The position numbers were made by a program, and so were the translations under genes. DNA of 36,439 nucleotides, from contig LRTP01000476.1 in assembly GCA_001550305.1 (NCBI GenBank), positions 1 through 36,439 of the forward strand. The letters are read 5' to 3'. Below the pieces are notes generated by a model. It ran no database searches. It was not told where the DNA came from and saw only the letters and a list, made by a program, of their open reading frames with translations. Each line of letters starts with the position of its first letter. Positions within the stretch are counted from its first letter, which is position 1. The DNA is from Streptomyces diastatochromogenes. GTDB lineage: Bacteria > Actinomycetota > Actinomycetes > Streptomycetales > Streptomycetaceae. This document shows positions 17,517 to 25,776 of this stretch, in pieces.

Positions 17517-18605
17517 TTATCCGCGGCGGCGCGCCTCCGCCATCCGCTGCTCGGCGATCCGGTCGGCCGCGGCGGCCGGCGGAATCCCGTCCTCCTTCGC
17601 ACGTGCGAAGATGTCCAGCGTGGTGTCGAAGATCTTCGTGGCCTTCGCCTTGCACCGGTCGAAGTCGAAGCCGTGCAGCTCGTCGGCGACCTGGATGACA
17701 CCGCCCGCGTTCACCACGTAGTCGGGCGCGTAGAGGATCCCGCGGTCCGCGAGGTCCTTCTCGACACCCGGGTGCGCGAGCTGGTTGTTGGCGGCGCCGC
17801 AGACGATCCGGGCGGTGAGCACCGGCACGGACGCGTCGTTCAGCGCCCCGCCCAGCGCGCAGGGGGCGTAGATGTCCAGACCCTCGGTGCGGATCAGCGC
17901 CTCGGTGTCCGTGGCGGCCGTGACGCCCGTCGGGTGCTTGTCCAGGATCCGTCGTACGGACTCGTCGCGTACGTCCGTGATCACGACCTCGGCGCCGTCC
18001 TCGCGCAGATGGTCCACGAGGTGGTGGCCCACCTTGCCGACGCCCGCGATGCCGACCTTGCGGCCGCGCAGCGTCGGGTCGCCCCACAGGTGCTGGGCAC
18101 TGGCCCGCATGCCCTGGAAGACCCCGTAGGCGGTCAGGACCGAGGAGTCGCCGGCGCCGCCGTTCTCGGGCGAGCGGCCCGTCGTCCAGCGGCACTCGCG
18201 CGCCACGACGTCCATGTCGGAGACGTACGTACCGACGTCGCACGCGGTGACGTAGCGCCCACCGAGCGAGGCCACGAACCGGCCGTAGGCGAGGAGCAGG
18301 GCCTCGCTCTTGATCTGCTCGGGGTCCCCGATGATCACGGCCTTGCCGCCGCCGTGGTCGAGACCGGCCATGGCGTTCTTGTACGACATCCCGCGCGAGA
18401 GGTTCAGCGCGTCGGCGACTGCCTCCTCCTCGCTCGCGTACGGGTAGAAACGCGTCCCGCCCAGGGCGGGGCCCAGAGCGGTGGAGTGGATGGCGATGAC
18501 GGCCTTGAGGCCGCTGGCCCGGTCCTGACAGAGCACGACTTGCTCATGACCCCCCTGGTCCGAATGGAACAGGGTGTGCAGGACGCCGTCGGTTAGGTCG
18601 GTCAC
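17517..18605 (-). CDS. vdh: Valine (branched-chain amino acid) dehydrogenase
   Basis: A 362-residue NAD-dependent dehydrogenase that deaminates valine and related amino acids to 2-oxo acids, feeding branched starter units and precursors for polyketides. The catalytic region is [21 protein letters not shown] with K76 and K88. The Rossmann motif is [11 protein letters not shown], and the product-binding segment is [10 protein letters not shown]. Size and sequence fit the Glu/Leu/Phe/Val dehydrogenase family. Streptomyces enzymes of this type are valine dehydrogenases, and the chromosomal position fits vdh of S. coelicolor (from memory). The GTG start at 18605 has GGGAG about 8 nt upstream. It diverges from the next gene across 246 bp. 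Confidence 0.93.
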   Translation of the reverse strand: MTDLTDGVLHTLFHSDQGGHEQVVLCQDRASGLKAVIAIHSTALGPALGGTRFYPYASEEEAVADALNLSRGMSYKNAMAGLDHGGGKAVIIGDPEQIKSEALLLAYGRFVASLGGRYVTACDVGTYVSDMDVVARECRWTTGRSPENGGAGDSSVLTAYGVFQGMRASAQHLWGDPTLRGRKVGIAGVGKVGHHLVDHLREDGAEVVITDVRDESVRRILDKHPTGVTAATDTEALIRTEGLDIYAPCALGGALNDASVPVLTARIVCGAANNQLAHPGVEKDLADRGILYAPDYVVNAGGVIQVADELHGFDFDRCKAKATKIFDTTLDIFARAKEDGIPPAAAADRIAEQRMAEARRRG

Positions 18606-18851
18606 GGTGGTGACTCCCAGGTAAGTAGCGGCGGTTGTGGACGGTGCCCGTGCGGATGGCGGGCTTCCGTGGGCATGAGATTAGAGCCTGTGCCCGGTCG
18701 CCATCCGCGCAGTGTTCAGGATCACCTCCTCCCGGAGTACGTTTCCGCACGGTCGTGGGACGATTTGCAGTGATTTCCCGGTCGCCCGGGTGCCGCTCGC
18801 CCGGGATCCCGCCCGGGGTTTCGTGTCCGGTCCGTTGGGGAGGGAGCAGGG

Positions 18852-19700
18852 GTGCCCAAGGTGTCCTCGGTGATCGTCCCGTACGCGTCCTATCTGCGCG
18901 TGTACGAACCGCTGGCCGCCTTCCCGGAGCCTGAGCGAACCCACTGGGCGCGTTACGCACGGCGCGCCGAGCGACCGTCGTACCAGGACGAGTTGCGCCG
19001 CTCCCTGGCCGACCTGCTGCCCACCCCGCCGATCCCCGTGCCGGTGCACGAGAGCGCGGACGCGTTCGTGCTGAGCGTCGACGGAGTGCTCTGCGTCTGT
19101 CCCTGGCGCACCCGGCTGCGCGGCTGGCAGGCGCTGGAGGAGCTGGCCGACGAACTGCCCGTGTCCGTCCTGGACGCGGTCCTGCCGCCGCTCGTACGCC
19201 GCCAGGCGGCCCTCGACTACGAGCGCTGGCTGGCCCGCAACCCCGACGCCCGCCCGTGGATCCGCACCTCGACCTGGCAGGTGCCGCTGAACTGGTTCGT
19301 GCTCGTCACCGACGAGGAGCGGCGGTACGAGAAAGGGGCCGGCGGCGACGGAGCCGCGCCCGTGCTGCGCTACCGGACGCCGATGGTGCAGGCGCGGCGG
19401 CGGACGGCACGCGCCCTGAAGACCCTGCGGGACACCCTGGACGAGGGACCCCTCATCGACGGCCTGGTGGACGTGGGGCGCTGGCTGGAGGAGTTCCATC
19501 CGCGCTCGCTGGTCGAGCTGGACTACGGCGGGCTCGTGCACGCCCTGCCGGCCGGGCACCTCGAGGACGACCACTCGGCGGCCGACGTCGCCGAGGGCAT
19601 CGAGGCGCTGCGTCATGGGGACGGGGCGGCGGCGGGCGAGGCGTACGGGCGGCTCGTGGAGCGCTGGCGCTCGGTCCGGGACCGGCGCTCGTCGAACTGA
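18852..19700 (+). CDS. Conserved actinobacterial hypothetical protein
   Basis: A 282-residue soluble protein from GTG 18852, which has a strong gggagggagcagg site in front. No signal peptide, membrane helix or known catalytic motif is visible. Notable parts are VIVPYASYLRVYEPL at the N-terminus, VCPWRTRLRGWQALEEL in the middle, and PWIRTSTWQVPLNWFVLVTDEERRY, followed by an Arg-rich helix TPMVQARRRTARALKTL. It lies between vdh and bldC, a place where I recall an uncharacterised conserved gene in S. coelicolor (SCO4090). Such position conservation next to bldC is interesting, but no function can be assigned. Confidence 0.85.
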   Translation: MPKVSSVIVPYASYLRVYEPLAAFPEPERTHWARYARRAERPSYQDELRRSLADLLPTPPIPVPVHESADAFVLSVDGVLCVCPWRTRLRGWQALEELADELPVSVLDAVLPPLVRRQAALDYERWLARNPDARPWIRTSTWQVPLNWFVLVTDEERRYEKGAGGDGAAPVLRYRTPMVQARRRTARALKTLRDTLDEGPLIDGLVDVGRWLEEFHPRSLVELDYGGLVHALPAGHLEDDHSAADVAEGIEALRHGDGAAAGEAYGRLVERWRSVRDRRSSN

Positions 19701-19904
19701 GGGACGTCCAGGGTCTTTGGGCCCGGGGCGCGTGGGTCCTGTGTGTCGCGTGGGTTCTGTGTGCCCTGTGGGACCTGTGCGTCCTGTGGGGTGTCTGAGC
19801 ACCTCGGGACCGTCTGGGTGCTCCGGGACGGCCGGGGCGGGTTTGCCGCACGAGAAGTGTGATGTGCTTCTCACTGGTGTTCGCCCGAACTGACGTATGG
19901 TCCT

Positions 19905-19976
19905 CGCACGCTGAAGAACCCTCACTGCGGGAGAAGACCGCGCAGGGCAGGACCTAGGTCCCGATCCGGTCTTTTG
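19905..19976 (+). ncRNA. Candidate small RNA or attenuator upstream of bldC
   Basis: A -10-like TATGGT (19896-19901) is followed by about 70 bases that fold well. ccc/ggg pair around cactgc. Then a stem aagaccg (19934-19940) / cggtctt (19967-19973) encloses ggg..ggac-ctag-gtccc and ends in CTTTTG, like an intrinsic terminator. No -35 hexamer is clear. It could be a free RNA or an early stop in a long bldC leader. Confidence 0.35.
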
Positions 19977-20148
19977 TGTCAACGATGTGTCAAGCGTGAC
20001 GGATGGCACTTACCTGGCTCTTGCATCGCTTGCCCCTCCTCGTGCCAAAATAGGACAAGGAGCCCGGGGGAGGGCTCCATCCGTCCATGTTTGGGCGGGA
20101 ATCTCGGTATTGCCCGCTATGGGGGGTCTGACGACTCCTGATCGTCCT

Positions 20149-20174
20149 GTGACTGATCGTCACAGTGGCGTGAC
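20149..20174. promoter_or_regulatory. Candidate BldD-like sites upstream of bldC
   Basis: GTGAC-N5-GTCAC-N6-GTGAC: three alternating half-sites. TGAC-N5-GTCA matches the half-site layout of the published BldD box (TNAC..GTNA with a 5-bp centre), though the central bases differ from its nCWGn core. bldC is a reported BldD target in S. coelicolor. Confidence 0.4.
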
Positions 20175-20366
20175 TGTCCGCTATGGCATGGTCCATCGGC
20201 TTCCGTCGCTGATGAACACCTGGGAGGGCAATTCCATCGGTTTGGCCGACGCGGCTGGACGGATGGTGTAGTTGTAGTGCCGAGGACAAGCCGTTCGTCC
20301 TATAACCGACTCGACTCGCGTCCGCCATTTCGGGCAACGCGGGTCAAGGTGCAGAATTTAGAGGAA

Positions 20367-20388
20367 AGAACCGAGAAGGTTCGGTTCT
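20367..20388 (+). promoter_or_regulatory. Hairpin beside bldC ribosome site
   Basis: A perfect 8-bp stem agaaccga / tcggttct with a 6-base loop ends 4 nt before the gaggagg ribosome site of bldC. It may protect the 5' end or modulate translation of bldC. Confidence 0.5.
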
Positions 20389-20404
20389 CCCGAGGAGGCC
20401 GCTC

Positions 20405-20611
20405 ATGACCGCTCGCACCCCTGATGCCGAGCCGCTGCTGACCCCGGCTGAGGTCGCCACGATGTTCCGCGTCGACCCCAAGACGGTCACGCGGTGGGCG
20501 AAGGCCGGCAAGCTGACATCCATCCGCACGCTCGGCGGGCACCGCCGCTACCGCGAGGCTGAGGTCCGCGCGCTACTCGCGGGTATCCCGCAGCAGCGCA
20601 GCGAGGCCTGA
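20405..20611 (+). CDS. bldC: Developmental regulator BldC
   Basis: A 68-residue MerR-like winged-helix protein without the effector or coiled-coil domains of full MerR regulators. The helix-turn-helix is LLTPAEVATMFRVDPKTVTRWAKAGKLTSIRTLGGHRRYRE (about 11-51), with GGHRRYRE as wing and recognition residues. BldC binds head-to-tail to direct repeats and holds back the switch from vegetative growth to aerial hyphae and sporulation in Streptomyces; this is literature knowledge. ATG 20405 has gaggagg 6-7 nt upstream. The short length is normal for BldC. It is monocistronic: a 700-bp regulatory region lies upstream and a textbook terminator downstream at 20749. Confidence 0.97.
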   Translation: MTARTPDAEPLLTPAEVATMFRVDPKTVTRWAKAGKLTSIRTLGGHRRYREAEVRALLAGIPQQRSEA

Positions 20612-20748
20612 ACAATCGCATAACCGGGCAATTCGGCGGGTCCCCCAACCCGTCAAGACGCCCGAACCACAGCTCCAAGCGACGCGGGTCCTGCCCCAAC
20701 AGGGCTCACGCCCGACCCAGTTACACATGCGACAAGGGTGCGTCGTCG

Positions 20749-20786
20749 ATCGCGCTGGACTCCGCCGGGTCCAGCGCGATTTTTTT
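20749..20786 (+). terminator. Intrinsic terminator of bldC
   Basis: A perfect 12-bp stem (ATCGCGCTGGAC / GTCCAGCGCGAT) with an 8-base loop followed by seven T residues (20780-20786). This is the clearest canonical terminator in the window, 138 nt after the bldC stop. Confidence 0.92.
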
Positions 20787-20902
20787 GTGCCCTGCTCAGG
20801 CGCCGGAGGGGCGTCGGTGTGGGCCGTGCGGTGGGCCTGTGAGCGGCCTTGTCGGAGTCTGGGGAGGGCTGTCGGATCTCCTGTGGGAGCCCTCGGAGAG
20901 TG

Positions 20903-20950
20903 GTGCAATTGCACATATTAAATTGACTAGTTGTAGGTGGGGTGTAAGTT
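20903..20950 (+). promoter_or_regulatory. Palindrome plus rightward promoter-like element
   Basis: GTGCAATTGCAC (20903-20914) is a perfect palindrome. Eight bases later TTGACT (20923-20928), a 16-bp spacer and TAAGTT (20945-20950) form a good vegetative-type promoter. It points right toward the antisense side of the small gene at 21060-21248; no sense gene follows it. Confidence 0.45.
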
Positions 20951-21059
20951 CCGCCCTTCTGAAAACTTGTGCGGTGACACCCGTCACATGCCAGAGTCCT
21001 TGTTGTCTGTGACGCGTCTGCGCTAAAGGAGTTGGGCGGATTCGCCCTCCCGCGCGAGG

Positions 21060-21248
21060 TCACGCATGGGAGGGGGTTTCGTCCTCGGCCGCCGTCTCGT
21101 CCTCCTCGCCGCGCGCGGAGGGCTCCATGGCCAGTCTCAGGAGCTGATGGCAGATCGGGCAGTGCCGCGTCAGATGGCGATACCCGGAGGCGGCCGACAG
21201 ATGGGCGCGGAGCAGAGCGCGCGTCTCGTGCCGAGCGGACGCCGCCAT
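21060..21248 (-). CDS. Small CPICH-motif protein (DUF6274-like)
   Basis: A 62-residue basic-then-acidic protein: ARHETRALLRAHLSAASGYRHLTRHCPICHQLLRLAME, followed by an acidic tail. C30 and C33 with H34 and upstream His residues could bind one zinc or form a redox pair. ATG 21248 has a strong GGAGGTGG site in front. I recall similar short proteins next to bldC in other streptomycetes, listed as DUF6274; the function is unknown. A promoter-like element at 20923 would transcribe its complementary strand. Confidence 0.75.
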   Translation of the reverse strand: MAASARHETRALLRAHLSAASGYRHLTRHCPICHQLLRLAMEPSARGEEDETAAEDETPSHA

Positions 21249-21630
21249 GAACCACCTCCGGGAGGTCGAGTGCCCTGGATTCCGGGGTACCCGCCGAATG
21301 TGACGGCGTCAAGGTGCGGGGGGCTCCGTCGGTTGGGCGGAGTTGCGTCCGGCGTTCGGTGGGAGTGCCTGAGAAACGGCCGTGTGGGGGTGGGGGCGTG
21401 CGAGGCGCGTGAAGGGGCGTACGGGGCGCCCGGAGTCCGTGGATACGCGCCCAGGGGCCCGAACGTGCGCTGCCGGGGGTTCGGTCCGTGCGGTGTGGTC
21501 CCTGCGGGGTGATCCGCGCGCGGGTGGTCCGGGAGTCCGGATGCGCGAGTGGTCCGTGAGTTCGTGCGGTCGCGTGGAGCGCCTACGCACGAGAGCCCGG
21601 GTCCGAAGACCCGGGCTCTCGTATCTCTTG
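21249..21630. other. Gap between small CPICH gene and tRNA-Asp
   Basis: No convincing gene. The sequence is G-rich on the + strand with short repeated ggtccg/gtgcgg words. It must hold the leftward promoter of the small gene and, at its right end, the tRNA-Asp terminator. Open frames on both strands here are low-complexity GC artefacts. Confidence 0.5.
21591..21620 (-). terminator. Terminator of tRNA-Asp
   Basis: A perfect 13-bp inverted repeat (gagagcccgggtc / gacccgggctctc) with a 4-base loop, 10 nt beyond the 3' end of the leftward tRNA-Asp. Confidence 0.85.
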
Positions 21631-21705
21631 CGGTCCTGACGGGATTTGAACCCGCGGCCTCCACCTTGACAGGGTGGCGAGCACTCCAAACTGCTCCACA
21701 GGACC
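21631..21705 (-). tRNA. tRNA-Asp(GTC)
   Basis: A 75-nt cloverleaf with acceptor GGTCCTG/CAGGACC, D-arm GAGCAGTTTGGAGTGCTC, anticodon arm CCACC-CTGTCAA-GGTGG (anticodon GTC), T-arm GCGGG-TTCAAAT-CCCGT and discriminator G, the usual aspartate identity base. No CCA is encoded. It lies downstream of hrpA in the same direction. Confidence 0.97.
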
Positions 21706-21757
21706 AGGTTTCGCAGTCACTTTCTTGCGCTGTGCTGCGAGAAGAGACTGTACAGGA

Positions 21758-21783
21758 GGGTGAGCCCGGGGTCGAACTCACCC
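21758..21783 (-). terminator. Probable hrpA terminator hairpin
   Basis: A perfect 7-bp stem gggtgag/ctcaccc with a 12-base loop, starting 15 nt after the hrpA stop on the minus strand and before tRNA-Asp. It has no T run. Confidence 0.5.
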
Positions 21784-21798
21784 ACCGTGCAGGTCCCG

Positions 21799-24700
21799 TT
21801 ACGGCACCGCCGCGTCGATCGCCTTCACGATGCGCTTGTCGGAGACCGGGTACGCCGTGCCGAGCGCGTGGGCGAAATAGCTGACCCGGAGCTCCTCGAT
21901 CATCCAGCGGATGTCCAGGACCTGCTGCGGGACCGGCCGGCCCTGCGGCATCTGCTCCAGGAGCCACGCGTACTCGTCCTGCATCTCGTGGACCTTCTCC
22001 ATGCGGGTGGTGTCCCGCTGGACGCCGGTCGGCATCTGCTGCAGGCGGCGGTCGGCGGCGACCAGATAGCGCATCAGGTCCGGGAGCCGGCGCAGGCCGG
22101 TCGCCGTGACGAAGCCGGGCTTCACCAGGGCGTTCAGCTGCGTCCGTACGTCCGTGAGGTTTGCCAGCAGGGTGGGGCTGCTGGTGGCCTTCAGGCGGCG
22201 CTCACAGGCCTGCCAGGCGGCGAGGACCTGCTGCACCTGGCCCACCGTCCGGACCGTCGTGTCGACGATCTCGGCGCGCACCTTGTCGTACAGCTTCCGG
22301 TACGACTCCTCGTCCCACGCGGGGCCCCCGAAGTCGCCGATCAGCTTGTCCGCCGCCGCCGTCGCGCAGTCGTCGAACAGGGCCTGCACGGAGCCGTGCG
22401 GGTTGGCGGACAGGGCGAGCTTCTGGGCGTTGGTGAGCTTGTCCGAGGCGAACTTGGCAGGGTTCACCGGGATGTTGCGCAGGATCAGCCGCCGGGTGCC
22501 CGTCCACATGGCCTGCGCCTGCTCGGCCTCCGTGTCGAAGAGACGTACGGAGACGGTGTTCGCCGTCGGGCCGTCGTCGACCAGGGCCGGGTACGCCTTC
22601 ACCGGCTGGCCGGCCCGGCGCGTCTCGAAGACGCGCGTCAGCGTGCCGATCGTCCAGTCCGTGAGGCCCGTGCGTTCCAGGGACTCGCCGCCCTCGCGCT
22701 CCGCCGTCGCCGCCGCGGCCTGCGAGATCGCCTTGCGCGCCTTCGGCTTCAGCTGGAGCTGGAGGGTCGAGAGGTCCTTGTCCTCGGCCAGCTTGCGGCG
22801 CCGCTCGTCGACGATCCGGAAGGTGATCTTCAGGTGGTCGGGGAGGCGGGACCAGTCGAAGTCGTCGGCCGTGACCGGCACGCCGACCATCCGCTTGAGC
22901 TCACGCGCGAGGGTCGTCGCCAGCGGCTCCTGAAGGGGCACGGCCTGGTCGAGGAACCGCTTCGCGAAGTTCGGGGCGGGTACGTAGTTGCGGCGGATGG
23001 GCTTGGGGAGGGAACGGATGAGCTCGGTGACCACCTCTTCGCGCAGACCCGGGATCTGCCAGTCGAAGCCCTCGCCCGTCACCTGGTTCAGGACCTGGAG
23101 CGGGATGTGGACCGTGACGCCGTCGGCGTCCGCGCCCGGCTCGAACTGGTAGGTCACCCGGAACTTCAGGCGGCCCTGGTGCCACGAGTCGGGGTAGTCG
23201 GCCTTGCTGACGTCACCGGCTCGCTCGTTGATGAGCATCGAACGCTCGAAGTCGAGGAGCTCGGGCTCGTCATGGCGCTTGTGCTTCCACCAGGAGTCGA
23301 AGTGGGCGCCGGACACGACGTGGGCCGGCACCCGCTGGTCGTAGAAGTCGAACAGCGTCTCGTCGTCGACCAGGATGTCCCGGCGGCGGGCACGGTGCTC
23401 CAGCTCCTCGACCTCGGTCAGGAGCTTGCGGTTGTCGGCGAAGAACTTGTGGTGCGTGCGCCAGTCGCCCTCCACGAGGGCGTTGCGGATGAAGAGGTCG
23501 CGGCTCGTCTCGGGGTCGATACGGCCGTAGTTGACCTTGCGTTGGGCGACGATCGGGACGCCGTAGAGAGTGACCTTCTCGTACGCCATCACGGCTGCCT
23601 GGTCCTTCTCCCAGTGCGGTTCGCTGTAGGTGCGCTTGAGGAGGTGTTCCGCCAGCGGTTCGACCCACTCGGGTTCGATCCTGGCGTTCACCCGGGCCCA
23701 GAGACGGGAGGTCTCCACCAGCTCGGCCGACATCACGAAACGCGGGGGCTTCTTGAAGAGGGCCGAGCCCGGGAAGATCGCGAACTTGGCGTTGCGGGCG
23801 CCGAGGTACTCGTTCTTGCCCGTGCTCCTCCCGCTCTCGCCCCCGGTCTCCTTCACGTCCTTCATGCCGACGTGCGAGAGCAGGCCGGCGAGGAGGGAGA
23901 CATGGACACTCTGCTCCGCCGCGTCGTCCTCGTTGAGGTGGATGCCCATCTGCTTGGCGACCGTGCGGAGCTGGGAGTAGATGTCCTGCCACTCGCGGAT
24001 GCGCAGGAAGTTGAGGTACTCCTGCTTGCACATGCGGCGGAAGGCGGACGATCCTCGTTCTTTTTGCTGTTCGCGGACGTAACGCCAGAGGTTGAGGAAG
24101 GCGAGGAAGTCGCTCGTCTCGTCCCTGAAGCGGGCGTGCTGCTGGTCCGCCTGCGTCTGCTTGTCGGCGGGGCGCTCGCGCGGGTCCTGGATGGAGAGCG
24201 CCGCGGCGATCACCATGACCTCGCGCGCACAGCCGTTCTTGTCGGCCTCCAGGACCATGCGGGCCAGCCGGGGGTCGACGGGGAGCTGGGCGAGCTTGCG
24301 GCCGGTGTCCGTGAGGCGCTTGCGTACGTCCTTCTGGGACGGGTCCAGCGCGCCCAGTTCCTGGAGGAGTTGGACGCCGTCGCGGATGTTGCGGTGGTCC
24401 GGCGGGTCGATGAAGGGGAACTTCTCGATGTCGCCGAGGCCGGCCGCCGTCATCTGGAGGATGACGCTCGCCAGGTTCGTACGGAGGATCTCCGCGTCCG
24501 TGAACTCCGGGCGGGTGTCGAAGTCGTCCTCGGAGTACAGGCGGATGCAGATGCCGTCCGACGTACGGCCACAACGGCCCTTGCGCTGGTTGGCGCTGGC
24601 CTGTGAGACCGGCTCGATGGGCAGGCGCTGGACCTTGGTGCGGTGGCTGTATCTGGAGATACGGGCGTTGCCCGGGTCGATGACGTACTTGATGCCCGGG

Positions 24701-25776
24701 ACGGTGAGCGAGGTCTCGGCGACGTTGGTCGCCAGAACGATCCTGCGGCCGGTGTGGGGCTGGAAGACGCGGTGCTGCTCCGCGTGGGAGAGGCGGGCGT
24801 AGAGGGGGAGGACCTCGGTGAAGCGGTAGTTCTTCTTCGTGAGCGCGTCCGCCGTGTCGCGGATCTCGCGTTCGCCGGAGAGGAAGACCAGGATGTCGCC
24901 CTTGCCTTCGGCCTGCAGTTCCTCGACCGCGTCCGTGATCGCGGTGATCTGGTCGCGGTCGGCGTCGTCCCCCTCCTCTTCGAGGAGCGGACGGTAGCGG
25001 ACCTCCACGGGGTACGTACGGCCGCTGACCTCGACGATCGGGGCGTCGCCGAAGTGGCGGGAGAAGCGCTCCGGGTCGATCGTGGCCGACGTGATGACGA
25101 CCTTGAGGTCCGGGCGCTTGGGCAGCAGCTGGGCGAGGTAGCCGAGCAGGAAGTCGATGTTGAGGGAGCGCTCGTGGGCCTCGTCGATGATGATCGTGTC
25201 GTACGCGCGCAGCTCGCGGTCCGTCTGGATCTCGGCGAGCAGGATGCCGTCCGTCATGAGCTTGACGAAGGTGCCGTCCGGGTTCACCTGGTCGGTGAAG
25301 CGGACCTTCCAGCCGACGGCCTCGCCCAGGGGGGTGTCCAGCTCCTCCGCCACACGCTCGGCGACCGTGCGGGCGGCGATGCGGCGGGGCTGGGTGTGGC
25401 CGATCATGCCGCGGACGCCGCGGCCCAGTTCGAGACAGATCTTGGGGATCTGTGTGGTCTTTCCGGAGCCGGTCTCACCTGCGACGATGACGACCTGGTG
25501 GTCGCGTATGGCGTCGGCGATGTCGGACTTCTTCTGGCTGACCGGGAGCTGCTCGGGGTAGGTGACGGCGGGCACGCGGGTGCGGCGCTCGGCCATGCGG
25601 GCCTCGGCCTTGGTGACCTCCGCGTCGATCTCGGCGAGCACGGCGGTGCGGGCTTCGGGTTTGCGGATCCGGCGCGCGCCCTCGAGCCTGCGGCCGAGCC
25701 GGTGCGCGTCGCGCAGGGACAGCTCGGCCAGGCGGGGGGCGAGGTCGCCGAGGACGGGGGCAGGATGCGTAGACAT
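21799..25776 (-). CDS. hrpA: ATP-dependent RNA helicase HrpA
   Basis: A 1325-residue DEAH-box helicase, full family length. Walker A GETGSGKT lies at 100-107 and the DEAH box in IIIDEAHERSLN at 198-201. SAT follows in VITSATIDPERF, and motif VI appears as QRKGRCGR. The helicase-associated winged-helix and HA2 domains and an OB-fold follow, then a long C-terminal DUF3418 region. Bacterial HrpA acts on mRNA and on stalled ribosomes in E. coli; its role in Streptomyces is little known. ATG 25776 begins MSTHPAPVLGDL. Immediately upstream lie an inverted repeat and two adjoining tandem repeats that may affect expression. Confidence 0.96.
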   Translation of the reverse strand: MSTHPAPVLGDLAPRLAELSLRDAHRLGRRLEGARRIRKPEARTAVLAEIDAEVTKAEARMAERRTRVPAVTYPEQLPVSQKKSDIADAIRDHQVVIVAGETGSGKTTQIPKICLELGRGVRGMIGHTQPRRIAARTVAERVAEELDTPLGEAVGWKVRFTDQVNPDGTFVKLMTDGILLAEIQTDRELRAYDTIIIDEAHERSLNIDFLLGYLAQLLPKRPDLKVVITSATIDPERFSRHFGDAPIVEVSGRTYPVEVRYRPLLEEEGDDADRDQITAITDAVEELQAEGKGDILVFLSGEREIRDTADALTKKNYRFTEVLPLYARLSHAEQHRVFQPHTGRRIVLATNVAETSLTVPGIKYVIDPGNARISRYSHRTKVQRLPIEPVSQASANQRKGRCGRTSDGICIRLYSEDDFDTRPEFTDAEILRTNLASVILQMTAAGLGDIEKFPFIDPPDHRNIRDGVQLLQELGALDPSQKDVRKRLTDTGRKLAQLPVDPRLARMVLEADKNGCAREVMVIAAALSIQDPRERPADKQTQADQQHARFRDETSDFLAFLNLWRYVREQQKERGSSAFRRMCKQEYLNFLRIREWQDIYSQLRTVAKQMGIHLNEDDAAEQSVHVSLLAGLLSHVGMKDVKETGGESGRSTGKNEYLGARNAKFAIFPGSALFKKPPRFVMSAELVETSRLWARVNARIEPEWVEPLAEHLLKRTYSEPHWEKDQAAVMAYEKVTLYGVPIVAQRKVNYGRIDPETSRDLFIRNALVEGDWRTHHKFFADNRKLLTEVEELEHRARRRDILVDDETLFDFYDQRVPAHVVSGAHFDSWWKHKRHDEPELLDFERSMLINERAGDVSKADYPDSWHQGRLKFRVTYQFEPGADADGVTVHIPLQVLNQVTGEGFDWQIPGLREEVVTELIRSLPKPIRRNYVPAPNFAKRFLDQAVPLQEPLATTLARELKRMVGVPVTADDFDWSRLPDHLKITFRIVDERRRKLAEDKDLSTLQLQLKPKARKAISQAAAATAEREGGESLERTGLTDWTIGTLTRVFETRRAGQPVKAYPALVDDGPTANTVSVRLFDTEAEQAQAMWTGTRRLILRNIPVNPAKFASDKLTNAQKLALSANPHGSVQALFDDCATAAADKLIGDFGGPAWDEESYRKLYDKVRAEIVDTTVRTVGQVQQVLAAWQACERRLKATSSPTLLANLTDVRTQLNALVKPGFVTATGLRRLPDLMRYLVAADRRLQQMPTGVQRDTTRMEKVHEMQDEYAWLLEQMPQGRPVPQQVLDIRWMIEELRVSYFAHALGTAYPVSDKRIVKAIDAAVP

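Larger units (their letters stand above)
19701..20404. other. Long structured region upstream of bldC
   Basis: About 700 bp without a convincing gene. Left to right it holds: a T/G-rich stretch with repeated ctgtg words (19735-19797); a possible small RNA or attenuator (19905-19976); GTCA-agcg-TGAC (19989-20000); TGGCAC/GTGCCA arms (20004-20009 and 20042-20047); a -10-like TAGGAC (20051-20056) followed by the strong hairpin ggagccc/gggctcc (20059-20078); a GTGAC/GTCAC half-site cluster (20149-20174); a -10-like TATAAC near 20300; and a hairpin next to the bldC ribosome site. Confidence 0.6.
20612..21059. other. Intergenic region after bldC
   Basis: No gene seen. It contains the bldC terminator (20749-20786), an inverted repeat gagggct/agccctc (20864-20870 and 20888-20894), a 12-bp palindrome with a promoter-like pair pointing right (20903-20950), and gggcg-gatt-cgccc near 21033-21046. 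The stretch 20900-20970 is unusually AT-rich for this genome. Confidence 0.6.

Noticed and set aside
18606..18851. Divergent vdh gap searched for a clear operator
   Set aside because: Only weak -10-like words and loose inverted repeats; nothing strong enough to report.
19905..19976. Considered as a known riboswitch (c-di-AMP ydaO type, cobalamin, glycine)
   Set aside because: I could not match the conserved core of any of these classes, so it is left as an unclassified candidate RNA.
21758..21783. T-arm-like words (ggtcgaactc) beside tRNA-Asp, considered as a tRNA remnant or att site
   Set aside because: No anticodon or acceptor arms can be built around it. The 7-bp inverted repeat just past the hrpA stop is better explained as a terminator.
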